Assembly: GCA_002383405.1 (NCBI GenBank)
Contig: DFYS01000029.1
Coordinates: forward strand, 1-6,910
Direction: 5' to 3'
From: Moorella sp. UBA4076
Lineage (GTDB): Bacteria; Bacillota; DSM-521; Neomoorellales; Neomoorellaceae
Length of the DNA stretch: 6,910 nt
Shown: positions 1 through 6,399 of the stretch, in pieces
How positions within the stretch are numbered: position 1 is the first letter of the stretch
Layout of the letters: each line of letters opens with the position of its first letter
Notes under the pieces: model-generated
What the model was told of the DNA's origin: nothing
The model's input: the letters and a program-made list of their open reading frames with translations, nothing else
The model's database searches: none
Program-made: the position numbers and the translations under genes

Positions 1-428
1 CAGGTGAGGCTGCCATTGTAGCTCGTCTCTTTCCTGACGGAGTGCTGTGGCTTAATACCGCTCTTTTTTATTACGGATACAGCGATAGAACTCCTATGCA
101 ATGGGATATTATCATAAGCAAAAATGCTTCTCCTTCTCGATTTGAAATTGATTACCCCTATGTAAACCCGTTTTTTGTACCACCGGAACGGCTTTCTTAC
201 GGTGTGTCAACGATTGAGATTGAGGGATGCACCATGAAAATTTTTGACCGTGACAGGCTCATTTGCGAGTGCCTCAAATATGAATCCGACATGGACAAAG
301 AAACATTTAATAAAGCGATTCAGGCATACCTTGCCGACCCGAAGAAAAATATCAAAAATCTGCTGGCCTACGCAAAGCGCCGGAAGGCGATAAAACGAGT
401 ACATGATGTGATTGGAGTGTGGCTGTAA
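1..428 (+). CDS. abiEi: AbiEi-family antitoxin of a type IV toxin-antitoxin system, 3' part
   Basis: The reading frame is open from base 3 to the TAA at 426-428, so the gene begins before the window and the GTG at 42 is an internal codon. About 141 residues are visible. They resemble the C-terminal domain of AbiEi-like proteins ('predicted transcriptional regulator of viral defense system'). Recognisable blocks are ALFYYGYSDRTP, KNASPSRFEIDYPYV, the acidic-basic stretch KIFDRDRLICECLKYE and the ending ADPKKNIKNLLAYAKRR...VIGVWL. In AbiE systems this protein represses its own operon and counteracts the AbiEii nucleotidyltransferase toxin without binding it stably. The stop overlaps the start of the AbiEii remnant by one base (TAATG), the usual AbiE gene order. 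I see no frameshift in the visible part. Family assignment rests on recalled sequence similarity. Whether the N-terminal winged helix is intact cannot be judged here. Confidence 0.85.
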   Translation, partial: GEAAIVARLFPDGVLWLNTALFYYGYSDRTPMQWDIIISKNASPSRFEIDYPYVNPFFVPPERLSYGVSTIEIEGCTMKIFDRDRLICECLKYESDMDKETFNKAIQAYLADPKKNIKNLLAYAKRRKAIKRVHDVIGVWL

Positions 429-532
429 TGGATATGGGTGCTTCAGTGATTGCAAAACTCAAAAACAAAGCACAAAACTCCGGGATGTCATTTCAGGTTC
501 ATCTGTCGGACCACATCTTGGTGATGCCATGA
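428..532 (+). pseudogene. abiEii: 5' remnant of an AbiEii-type nucleotidyltransferase toxin gene
   Basis: An ATG at 428-430 overlaps the antitoxin stop by one base, and a GGAG at 414-417 lies about 10 bases upstream. The frame encodes 34 residues. The first 23 or so (MDMGASVIAKLKNKAQNSG, then MSFQ, ending at 496) look like the conserved N-terminus of AbiEii/AbiGii toxins. Full-length toxins are about 250-300 residues. After 496 the resemblance stops, and the frame ends at TGA 530-532 in unrelated sequence. The nucleotidyltransferase motifs (GG...D.D) are absent, so no active toxin can be made. The abrupt loss suggests a deletion or recombination junction near 497, not gradual decay. The alternative is a coincidental short ORF, but the position exactly where AbiEii should begin makes that unlikely. 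Confidence 0.7.
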
Positions 533-1080
533 TAATGGTTAAAGAGGCCAAAACGCTCACACTTATCCGAAAAACATTCTTTTGGGAGCATTTTCCCCGA
601 AGACTCTCCCCGCCCGGCACACACTCTTAAAACCCGCATGTACACAGCCTTTCCCCCACTCCGGCAGGACACAAAAACACCCAAAAATCACCCGCGAACA
701 CTCATTTTTAGCGATCGGAACCGAGTAGGCGGGTTAACAGCCCGCCTCATGGGTTCGAATCCCACTCTCGCCGCCAAAACTTAAGGTCAATATAGATACA
801 AGTTCATTTTGAACGGTTGCCATATGGATTTACGGCTTTCTGAGAGCAGTTTCAGGGAGCCCGTTTTTTATAGATGGACGCCCTCCGCGATGGACGGCAC
901 GGTGCAGTTCAGGCGCTACAAGACCGCCGGCTAAAGCTAGCAGCATCCGGCTATCGATCACGGCGGCGGTTTTATCACTTCGTTACCGGGGGACAGGCGG
1001 TCAAGGATGGCGACGTATAAGCTGCAACCCTCAGGAATTTGCCTGAGTTTGTAAAAAATTGTGATATAATTATAATCGAT
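533..1080. other. Gene-free accessory stretch holding a tRNA scar and small debris
   Basis: I see no supportable protein gene here. Bases 533-717 hold only ORFs without recognisable motifs on either strand. A tRNA 3' fragment sits at about 718-776 and is annotated separately. A 36-codon frame at 824-934 (starts MDLRLSESSFREPVFYRW, ends RRYKTAG) has a protein-like composition but no family I recognise and no clear ribosome binding site. It may be a fragment of a lost gene. At 1030-1047 there is a 6-bp hairpin (CTCAGG/CCTGAG with a 6-base loop). A promoter-like pair TTGTAA (1049-1054) and TATAAT (1071-1076) with 16-base spacing lies just before the Fic remnant, in AT-rich sequence that could produce it by chance. 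Confidence 0.5.
718..776 (+). pseudogene. 3' fragment of a tRNA, probably tRNA-Ser; likely integration scar
   Basis: The 3' half of a class II tRNA is visible. It has a long variable arm (GGCGGG/CCCGCC stem around a 7-base loop, about 728-746), a T-arm with the GGGTTCGAATCCC core (751-763), a 3' acceptor strand TCTCGCC, discriminator G and an encoded CCA ending at 776. The variable arm size and discriminator G fit tRNA-Ser. The 5' acceptor partner (GGCGAGA), the D-arm and a proper anticodon loop are not present upstream, where the sequence changes character near 718. A free-standing tRNA 3' end is the typical trace left at the distal end of an element integrated by a tyrosine integrase into a tRNA gene. 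If so, the integrated DNA lay to the left, on the AbiE side. The isotype is less certain than the tRNA origin. Confidence 0.7.
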
Positions 1081-1280
1081 CTTATGACCCATGATCACCC
1101 GCCCCTGATTGTCTATGACGAAGATAAGCGGGTGTACTACGAGTGCCTGCAAAAGTATGACGAAGTCGAGGAATTAGATCCCTGTATGAGTTTCTCAAGT
1201 ACGAAACCGAAAAAACATGACAAAAGGCACTGGCTCTTGCCGGTAGTGTGAAGCCGGAACGTAAAGGCCTGCCGGATTTT
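1081..1280 (+). pseudogene. C-terminal remnant of a Fic-family protein, frameshifted and with a nonsense codon
   Basis: From 1081 the frame reads LMTHDHPPLIVYDEDKR then VYYECLQKYDEVEELDP. This resembles the segment following the HPFxxGNGR motif of Fic-domain AMP-transferases, where a hydrophobic helix precedes PPxxI and a DRxxYY-type segment. Near 1181 the frame breaks. Shifting by one base (reading CTG from 1182) gives LYEFLKYETEKT, then a TGA at 1218-1220 where family members have a Trp codon (TGG). After it the same frame continues as QKALALAGSVKPERKGL, which also fits the family tail. So the remnant carries a 1-base deletion and a nonsense change. The catalytic HPFxxGNGR motif and everything before it are absent from the window, so the remnant cannot encode an active enzyme. 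The family call is from recalled sequence pattern. Confidence 0.6.
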
Positions 1281-1293
1281 ACCCGGCGTATGC

Positions 1294-1322
1294 AGCCACT
1301 CGAAAGGGATGGCTTTTTATTT
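1294..1322 (+). terminator. Rho-independent terminator-like hairpin, + strand
   Basis: AGCCACTC (1294-1301) pairs with GGATGGCT (1307-1314), with one C/A mismatch and one G-U pair, around a 5-base GAAAG loop. It is followed by a T-run TTTTTATTT on the + strand. It lies after the Fic remnant and converges on the end of the TIM-barrel gene at 1355. A second small hairpin (GCCGG/CCGGC, 1271-1287) precedes it. On the - strand the hairpin has no following T-run, so it should act on + strand transcripts only. Confidence 0.55.
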
Positions 1323-1354
1323 GGGCCTTTTCTATCTTCTGCGACCAAGGCAAA

Positions 1355-2164
1355 TCATCCGTGTGAAACCTCTACTTTCCGACCCCCGTTCAGGTATTCC
1401 TGCCATTTCTGGTAGAGGTAATCAAGGCACCCTTTTTCATGTTCGGGGGTGTACCCTTCAAGAATGATCAGGCCATCATAGCGGCGGCACAAGATGTCCA
1501 GGAGTCTCCGATAATTTGATTCCCCCCGGCCCAACAAGAGATGGCGGCATCCGGGAGAAGCGTCGCTCAGGTGGACGTTGACCAGCTGCGGGGCCCCGGT
1601 GATGAAAGCTTCCACTCTTTCCTGGCCATAAAGGTGGGCCAGATCCAGGGTTACGCCCAGGGAGGGCCTGCCTACTGCTGCCAGCAAGCGTTGGATGTCG
1701 GCTAAACTAATAATAAACTCGCCGGCTCGCGGCTCCATGTTTTCGACAGCAAGCTGGACGCCGGCAGCTGCCGCATGGTCCGCCAGGCGGGCGAAAACTT
1801 CAACCTGTCGCGGCCAATAGTCTTCCGGGCTTCCTTTGCTGGAACTCATATGTCCCGGGTGCAGGGTGAGTACACGTGCCTCGATAGCGGCGGCGAGGGT
1901 GATAGATTTGTTGATCTGCCGTAAGGATTCCCGGTAGATCCCGGAGTTGGAAGAGGTAAGGTTCAGATCCCGCATGTCGGCATGCATGGTCCAGGCCAGG
2001 CCGCTACTTTGCAGGTGCCGTAAAAGCCGGCGGGGTGTTAATTCACTTCGTTGCCAGTGATCCACCCAGATTTCTATTCCTTGAAATCCCGCTGCTGCTA
2101 CCAGGTCGATAACTTGAAGCAGGTTATGAGAACGCAATAGTTCCGAAGCAACTCCAATCTGCAA
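1355..2164 (-). CDS. Sugar phosphate isomerase/epimerase-like TIM-barrel protein
   Basis: This is a 269-residue soluble protein of the xylose isomerase-like TIM-barrel superfamily (AP endonuclease 2 fold). The start MQIGVASELL is strand 1 of the barrel. Putative metal ligands are visible at the expected strand ends: E141 (AVENMEP), D174 and H177 (LDLAHL), H198 (VNVHLSD) and E236 (IILEGY). Further active-site candidates are H61, H102 (LHPGH) and H208/E215 in the H-x-LGxGE-like segment. I chose the TTG at 2164 because AAGGGAGA (2171-2178) sits about 7 bases upstream and the barrel begins there. A GTG at 2233 would add 23 residues without fold character and has no good ribosome binding site. The gene is last in the operon, 88 bases after the ATPase stop, so it probably acts on the sugar, polyol or sugar phosphate the transporter imports. 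The substrate cannot be read from the sequence. No truncation is seen. Confidence 0.85.
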   Translation of the reverse strand: MQIGVASELLRSHNLLQVIDLVAAAGFQGIEIWVDHWQRSELTPRRLLRHLQSSGLAWTMHADMRDLNLTSSNSGIYRESLRQINKSITLAAAIEARVLTLHPGHMSSSKGSPEDYWPRQVEVFARLADHAAAAGVQLAVENMEPRAGEFIISLADIQRLLAAVGRPSLGVTLDLAHLYGQERVEAFITGAPQLVNVHLSDASPGCRHLLLGRGESNYRRLLDILCRRYDGLIILEGYTPEHEKGCLDYLYQKWQEYLNGGRKVEVSHG

Positions 2165-2252
2165 TTTCCGTCTCCCTTCTATATTTACCCGGGAAATAGT
2201 ACGGTGGCCATCATTTTCATCCTCTGCTGGCACTAAAGAGTAGCCACAGAGT

Positions 2253-3320
2253 CTATGCCAAAAAAACCAGTCCTTCGTTGATTTTGATATCGACCTCTTG
2301 CCCCGGCATCCACGATGCCCTGCCAGGGGTAAGGATACGGATTTTATCCTGCCCCACAGCTACCAGGTATTCTACCTCCCGGCCGCGGTAAAGGGTGCAC
2401 AGGATGCGTCCCGGCACCTCGCCGTTCCCCTGCCGGGGAGCGAGGGCCAGGGCTTCAGGGCGCAGGGCGAGCTTAACCTCCTGGCCCACCCTGACCCCGT
2501 CCGGGAGGGGCAGCCTTATAAAGGCGGCAGGGTCGCTGTTTTGCAGGAGCAAACAGCCCTTCGTATCCATCACTTTTGCCGGCAGTAAATTATGGTTGCC
2601 CACAAAATCGGCGATAAAAGTATTGCGGGGGCGCTCGTAGATGGTTGCCGGGCTGTCTATTTGTTGCAGCCGCCCCTGGTGCAGGACAGCCACGCGATCG
2701 GACATAGTAAGGGCTTCCAACTGATCATGGGTGACATAAATGATGGTGGCTCCGACACGTTTCTGGATATCTTTCAATTCCAGGCGCATCCTCTCACGCA
2801 ACCTGGCATCAAGGTTGCTCAGGGGTTCATCCAGGAGCAGGACCAGGGGTTCGGCGACAAGGGCCCGGGCTAAGGCAACCCGCTGCTGCTGGCCTCCCGA
2901 CAACTGGTGGGGATAACGTTCCTCCAGACCGGCAAGATCTACCAGGTCCAGTATTTTTGTCACCCGTTCCTGGACCTCCTGCCGGGGGTAGCGCCGCAGC
3001 TTCAGGGGATAGGCTATGTTCTCCCCTACCCGCATATGCGGCCACAGGGCGTAGGACTGGAAGACCATACCCACCTGACGTTCTTCCGGCGGCAGGTTGT
3101 AACCCTGTTCGGCCTGGTAGACGTACCGGCCGCCGATAGTAATACTGCCGCTGTCAGGTTGCAGGAGGCCGGCGATGATCCGCAGAGCGGTGGTTTTGCC
3201 GCAACCCGAAGGGCCAAGAAGCGAAAGGAATTCCCCCGCGGCTACTTCTAGAGAAAAATCCCGGAGTACAGGAGCGGGCCCGAAACTTTTGTTTATCCTG
3301 CTTAAAACCAGCTGGGCCAT
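2253..3320 (-). CDS. ABC transporter ATP-binding protein (FbpC/AfuC/PotA-like)
   Basis: This 355-residue ATPase is of the importer class that carries a C-terminal regulatory domain. In order it shows Walker A GPSGCGKTT (36-44), the Q-loop Q88 in MVFQSY, the ABC signature LSGGQ (140-144), Walker B LLLLDEP (D164, E165), the D-loop NLDA and the H-loop H198 in YVTHDQ. A TOBE-like region runs from about 245 to the end, with LALRPEAL. It would power import through the membrane permease encoded directly upstream. AAAGAGGTGG at 3329-3338 is a strong ribosome binding site 8 bases before the ATG and overlaps the permease stop, so the two genes are tightly coupled. All catalytic motifs are intact, yet the adjacent permease is destroyed. 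The ATPase is therefore either decaying silently, poorly expressed behind the insertion, or shared with another permease. Ferric iron, sugar phosphate, phosphonate and polyamine systems share this architecture, so the substrate is open. Confidence 0.92.
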   Translation of the reverse strand: MAQLVLSRINKSFGPAPVLRDFSLEVAAGEFLSLLGPSGCGKTTALRIIAGLLQPDSGSITIGGRYVYQAEQGYNLPPEERQVGMVFQSYALWPHMRVGENIAYPLKLRRYPRQEVQERVTKILDLVDLAGLEERYPHQLSGGQQQRVALARALVAEPLVLLLDEPLSNLDARLRERMRLELKDIQKRVGATIIYVTHDQLEALTMSDRVAVLHQGRLQQIDSPATIYERPRNTFIADFVGNHNLLPAKVMDTKGCLLLQNSDPAAFIRLPLPDGVRVGQEVKLALRPEALALAPRQGNGEVPGRILCTLYRGREVEYLVAVGQDKIRILTPGRASWMPGQEVDIKINEGLVFLA

Positions 3321-3336
3321 ATTTTATGCCACCTCT

Positions 3337-4028
3337 TTAAAAACCGGTCTTTATCCGGCCCACCTGCCGGGCTAGATAATTAACGGCCAGGACCAGGATA
3401 ATAGTGATCATCGCCAGGGCGGCAGTAGCCGGGATATCCCCGGCCTCCTGCAGGTTAAAAACGGCCACGCCAAGGGTTTCATTGCCTGCCGACCAGAGAA
3501 GAATGGAGAGGGTAAGCTCGTGCATAGTGGGGATGAGCACCAGAAACCACCCCGCTATCAGTCCGGGCCGGATCAGGGGTAATACTACATGCCGCATGGC
3601 CTGGCCCCAGCGGGCGCCGCTCAAACGGGCTGCTTCCTCCAGGTTGCCCGCTATCTGGCTTAAAACCGCACCTGTACTGCGTACCGGAAATATCAGGTAG
3701 CGGATGATGTAAGCCAGGAGAATGATCCAGAGGGTATTGTACAGCCGCCAACCTGTTAACGGCAGTGGTTGGCTGTAGGTCAGGATCATGGCCAGGGCAA
3801 CTACTGTTCCGGGTACGGCATAAGGCAGGCTGGCCAAAAACTCCAGCAGGGTGCGCTGCCGCCACCGGACCTTAAACGTCAGGTAGGCTATCATCCCGCC
3901 GCAGGCCATAGTCAGGGTAGCTGCCGCTGGAAAAGCCCAGGGTTGCCGGCACACCAAAGTTGGCAATGGCCGAAACGAACACCAGCAGGGCACCGCTCAT
4001 TAAAGCCGGAGCCATTACGGGAAAGGAG
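3337..4028 (-). pseudogene. ABC permease (FbpB/AfuB-like), C-terminal portion, internally deleted and frameshifted
   Basis: This is the downstream part of a two-domain permease. Reading leftward from the insertion, SFPVMAPALMSG then ALLVFVSAIANFGVPATLGF (to about 3930) is the end of the first domain's EAA loop and the next membrane helix. The frame then changes. The continuing protein, AAATLTMACGGMIAYLTFK, is already a membrane helix of the second domain. It runs through LLEFLASLPYAVPGTVVALA, the second EAA motif (NLEEAARLSGARWG...PLIRPGLIAG) and ends KTGF at 3337. In family members roughly 150 residues separate these two blocks, so this is a deletion with a frame change, not a single-base error. 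Left uncorrected, the first frame runs to a stop at 3872-3874. The rest of the gene lies at 6611-6910, beyond the insertion element. The protein was a membrane channel for the neighbouring ATPase. Confidence 0.85.
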
Positions 4029-4073
4029 GTACAAAACAGCCTCTTCCCTTCTAGCAAATATTCAAAATAGGTA

Positions 4074-4118
4074 TTGCCAATCATCACCGCCTGATATAAA
4101 CTAATATCAGGTGGTGAT
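4074..4118 (+). promoter_or_regulatory. tnpA promoter candidate with overlapping palindrome (operator or hairpin)
   Basis: An imperfect palindrome has arms ATCACCGCCTGATAT (4083-4097) and ATATCAGGTGGTGAT (4104-4118), matching at 14 of 15 positions around a 6-base spacer. It overlaps a possible -10 (TAAACT, 4097-4102), set 17 bases after a possible -35 TTGCCA (4074-4079). Its right arm contains the tnpA ribosome binding site AGGTGGTG. It could be an operator for the MerR-like domain of TnpA (self-repression), part of the TnpA recombination site, or, if transcribed through from outside, an RNA hairpin hiding the ribosome binding site. The palindrome is plain in the sequence; its role is inference. 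Confidence 0.55.
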
Positions 4119-4122
4119 TCTT

Positions 4123-4791
4123 ATGAAGCTGTATACAGTTAGTGAATTCGCCGCAATGCTGGGAGTCAGTGTATCCACTCTGCGTGCCTGGGACAAAGAA
4201 GGCAAACTGGTCGCCCTGCGCACGCCAACCAACAAACGCAGGTATACGGAAGAAATGTTTTACCGGGCGCTGGGGATAAATAATCGTCAGGAGCCAAAGA
4301 AAATAGTGCTGTATGCCCGGGTATCTTCCGCCGGCCAGAAACCGGATCTGGAAAACCAATTGCATTATCTGAAGGACTTCGCCGCCGGCAAGGGATTAAC
4401 CGTAGACGAAATACTCACTGACGTCGGTTCCGCCCTCAACTATAAGCGCAAGAATTTCTTAAAGCTGTGCGGCATGGTCACCCGGGGAGAAATCAAAACA
4501 GCAATCGTTGCCCATAAAGACCGCCTGGTGCGGTTTGGGTTTGACTTTTTCGAAGGACTGTTCGCCAAATTTGGCTGTGAAATTTTAGTAGCCAACAAAG
4601 CCGAAGACATGTCCCCGGCCCAAGAGCTGACCGAAGACCTGATCAGCATCGTCCAGCACTTCGCGACCAGGCTTTACGGCCAGAGGACCTACAAAGCCCG
4701 TAAATTGACCAGAACAGTAAGGGAGGCACTGGCAAATGCAGCAGACAGTAAAACAGAAAAGCCTGCCGCTGAACAGGGCCAAGTGGGCTGA
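4123..4791 (+). CDS. tnpA: IS607-family serine recombinase (transposase TnpA)
   Basis: This 222-residue protein catalyses excision and insertion of the element. Residues 1 to about 45 (YTVSEFAAMLGVSVSTLRAWDKEGKL...TPTNKRRY) form a MerR-like helix-turn-helix. Residues about 58-205 form the resolvase catalytic domain. The nucleophile is S68 in YARVSSAGQKPDLENQ, and the conserved arginines appear as R66 and R134/R137 in KDRLVRFGFD. An N-terminal DNA-binding domain followed by the catalytic domain is the IS607 order, opposite to most resolvases. I chose the ATG at 4123 because AGGTGGTG lies 6-7 bases upstream. A GTG at 4111 would fall inside that ribosome binding site. The last 56 bases overlap tnpB. 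Length and motifs are complete, so the protein is probably functional. Confidence 0.93.
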   Translation: MKLYTVSEFAAMLGVSVSTLRAWDKEGKLVALRTPTNKRRYTEEMFYRALGINNRQEPKKIVLYARVSSAGQKPDLENQLHYLKDFAAGKGLTVDEILTDVGSALNYKRKNFLKLCGMVTRGEIKTAIVAHKDRLVRFGFDFFEGLFAKFGCEILVANKAEDMSPAQELTEDLISIVQHFATRLYGQRTYKARKLTRTVREALANAADSKTEKPAAEQGQVG

Positions 4792-6166
4792 AATCGTGCA
4801 GGTAACTGAAGCCTATGCCCGCCAGAAGGACGCCTTTCTGGTTGCATACGGGCACATCAAATACCTGCCCTATCTGGGCCAAAAGCGAAAGCTGCGGGAC
4901 GAGTTGGTCGCCGCTGGTTTCGCCAGCCCCTTCGGCTTGCAGGCCCGGCAGTGGAAGCTGGCCCTGGATGACGCCCTTTTCACCTTGGAACGGCAGTGGG
5001 AGGCCGCCATCGTGAAGGTCCAAGAACGCCTTTACCGCCATGAAGGATTGACCGGCGAAGAAAAGCACTACGCCTTTTGGTTCTTATACAAACACGAAAA
5101 GTACGGCCGCGACTGGAAACGCCTGAAAGCCGTCTTCACCGGCGAAGATGTAATCAACGAAGAGATAAACCTGGACGCGAAGGGCCGCAGCAAAGGGAGA
5201 AAGTACCTGCAGCGCACCTTCAGCCGCGTTCTGGGTAGTAGGCCCCGGGTAAAGAAGGCCCGCAGCTTCGCCGTGGACCAGCAGATGTACCGGGTGTTTG
5301 CTACCGGAAGACGGCAGTATATTTCTGTGGCGACATTAATCCCCGGTAAAAGGGTAGTCATCCCGCTAACTGGGATGCACGCTATGGAAGGCAACCTGCG
5401 GGTGGTGCTTCTACCCGACAAACAAGCAGTAGAAATCCACCTGACCAGGGAACCGCAAATCTACCCAGCCGGCAAGGGAGAAACGGGCATTGACCTGGGC
5501 ATAACGGAAGTGTTCACCGACGACACCGGCAAAAAGTACCGGCCTGAATACGGCGAAGCTCTGCAGGAAATGTCTGACCGTATCTTGGCGAAAAGCCAGA
5601 AGCGCGGCAGGCTCTGGGCACTGTACCGGAAATTCCTCAAACAGGACCCGAACAAGGCCAGGCGCATCTTGCGGCATAACCTGGGCCTAGTCAAACAAAC
5701 CAAAAGGAATAAAAAGTATCGAACCAGGTGCGAGAACGAAATTAACCGTGCCTTCAACGAACTCTACCGGGAACGCCGGCCGCAAACGATAGCCTACGAG
5801 GATCTAGCCCACCTGCGGGGTAAAGCCCGAAGCAAAGGGCTTTCCCGCAAGGTAGCCAACTGGCAGCGAAACATAATCAAGAAACGGCTAGAATACAAAA
5901 ATTACATTTACTCGGTAACCGACCCCGGGCCGGTAAACGCGGCCTACACCAGCCAGCAGTGTCCGCAGTGCGGTTGGGTGGATGCCCGAAACCGCAGTGG
6001 CGATACGTTTAAATGCCGGAAGTGCGGTTTTACAGCAGATGCCGACCTTGTGGGTGCCGTAAACTTAAAAACCAGATTGCTTGATACGGAAATTACCCGC
6101 TATACACCTTACCGGAAGGTTAAAGAAATACTGCTTCAGCGTTATCAACAAAGACAAGCCAGCTAA
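4736..6166 (+). CDS. tnpB: TnpB, RNA-guided RuvC-type DNA nuclease of the IS607 element
   Basis: This 476-residue TnpB (OrfB) belongs to the ancestors of Cas12. The RuvC residues are D253 (GIDLG), E355 (AYEDL) and D437 (ADADL). The C-terminal zinc finger has CPQC (C409, C412) and CRKC (C427, C430). The usual DxNAAxN after the last aspartate reads DLVGAVN, a small deviation that leaves the catalytic residue present. In the family, TnpB binds an omegaRNA from the element's right end and cuts the empty target site, which helps retain the element after excision. It is not the transposase. The ATG at 4736 has GGGAGG (4721-4726) 9 bases upstream and lies within tnpA in another frame, so translation is probably coupled. 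The N-terminal half is rich in basic and aromatic residues, as expected for the RNA- and target-recognising region. Confidence 0.93.
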   Translation: MQQTVKQKSLPLNRAKWAEIVQVTEAYARQKDAFLVAYGHIKYLPYLGQKRKLRDELVAAGFASPFGLQARQWKLALDDALFTLERQWEAAIVKVQERLYRHEGLTGEEKHYAFWFLYKHEKYGRDWKRLKAVFTGEDVINEEINLDAKGRSKGRKYLQRTFSRVLGSRPRVKKARSFAVDQQMYRVFATGRRQYISVATLIPGKRVVIPLTGMHAMEGNLRVVLLPDKQAVEIHLTREPQIYPAGKGETGIDLGITEVFTDDTGKKYRPEYGEALQEMSDRILAKSQKRGRLWALYRKFLKQDPNKARRILRHNLGLVKQTKRNKKYRTRCENEINRAFNELYRERRPQTIAYEDLAHLRGKARSKGLSRKVANWQRNIIKKRLEYKNYIYSVTDPGPVNAAYTSQQCPQCGWVDARNRSGDTFKCRKCGFTADADLVGAVNLKTRLLDTEITRYTPYRKVKEILLQRYQQRQAS

Positions 6167-6175
6167 CCTTTTATC

Positions 6176-6196
6176 TTCCCGGGATGTTCCCGGGAA
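6176..6196 (+). repeat. GC-rich perfect hairpin just after tnpB
   Basis: TTCCCGGGA (6176-6184) pairs without mismatch with TCCCGGGAA (6188-6196) around a 3-base loop, starting 10 bases after the tnpB stop. There is no following T-run, so it is not a standard terminator. It may stop 3' exonucleases on the tnpA-tnpB message, be a processing site, or belong to the 5' part of the omegaRNA. Confidence 0.6.
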
Positions 6197-6399
6197 AGGG
6201 CAGGGGCTGGCCCGGCGGGAGAAAGACTGCTGAAACGTGCGGCCGGCTGGATTTTGGCTGTATGCGAGGCGGGCTTTAACGATGAGATTCCCTTCCGGGG
6301 ATTGAGCACTGCCGGGTAGCCTGCACTGGAATATGCGGAAAACGGTATTCCGGTGCGGCCAAGCCGTCCCTGTTCTTCAGGTGGGAGCCTTATAGGCGT

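Noticed and set aside
499..684. 61-codon - strand ORF between the AbiEii remnant and the tRNA fragment
   Set aside because: I see no ribosome binding site and no family resemblance. It may be debris, but nothing supports a gene.
1049..1076. Promoter-like TTGTAA and TATAAT pair with 16-base spacing on the + strand
   Set aside because: The sequence is AT-rich and the only downstream gene is a broken Fic tail. With no intact target the match is probably accidental, so it is mentioned only in the description of that stretch.
1260..1322. Two hairpins with a GAAA-type loop, briefly reminiscent of a cyclic di-GMP (GEMM) riboswitch
   Set aside because: The order of conserved segments does not fit that riboswitch, and no gene starts downstream on the + strand. 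A simple terminator explains the second hairpin.
2165..2233. GTG at 2233 as the start of the TIM-barrel gene
   Set aside because: It would add 23 residues without barrel character and has no ribosome binding site. The TTG at 2164 has a strong one and begins exactly at the first strand.
4111..4122. GTG at 4111 as the start of tnpA
   Set aside because: It lies inside the ribosome binding site AGGTGGTG that serves the ATG at 4123, and the helix-turn-helix begins right after that ATG.
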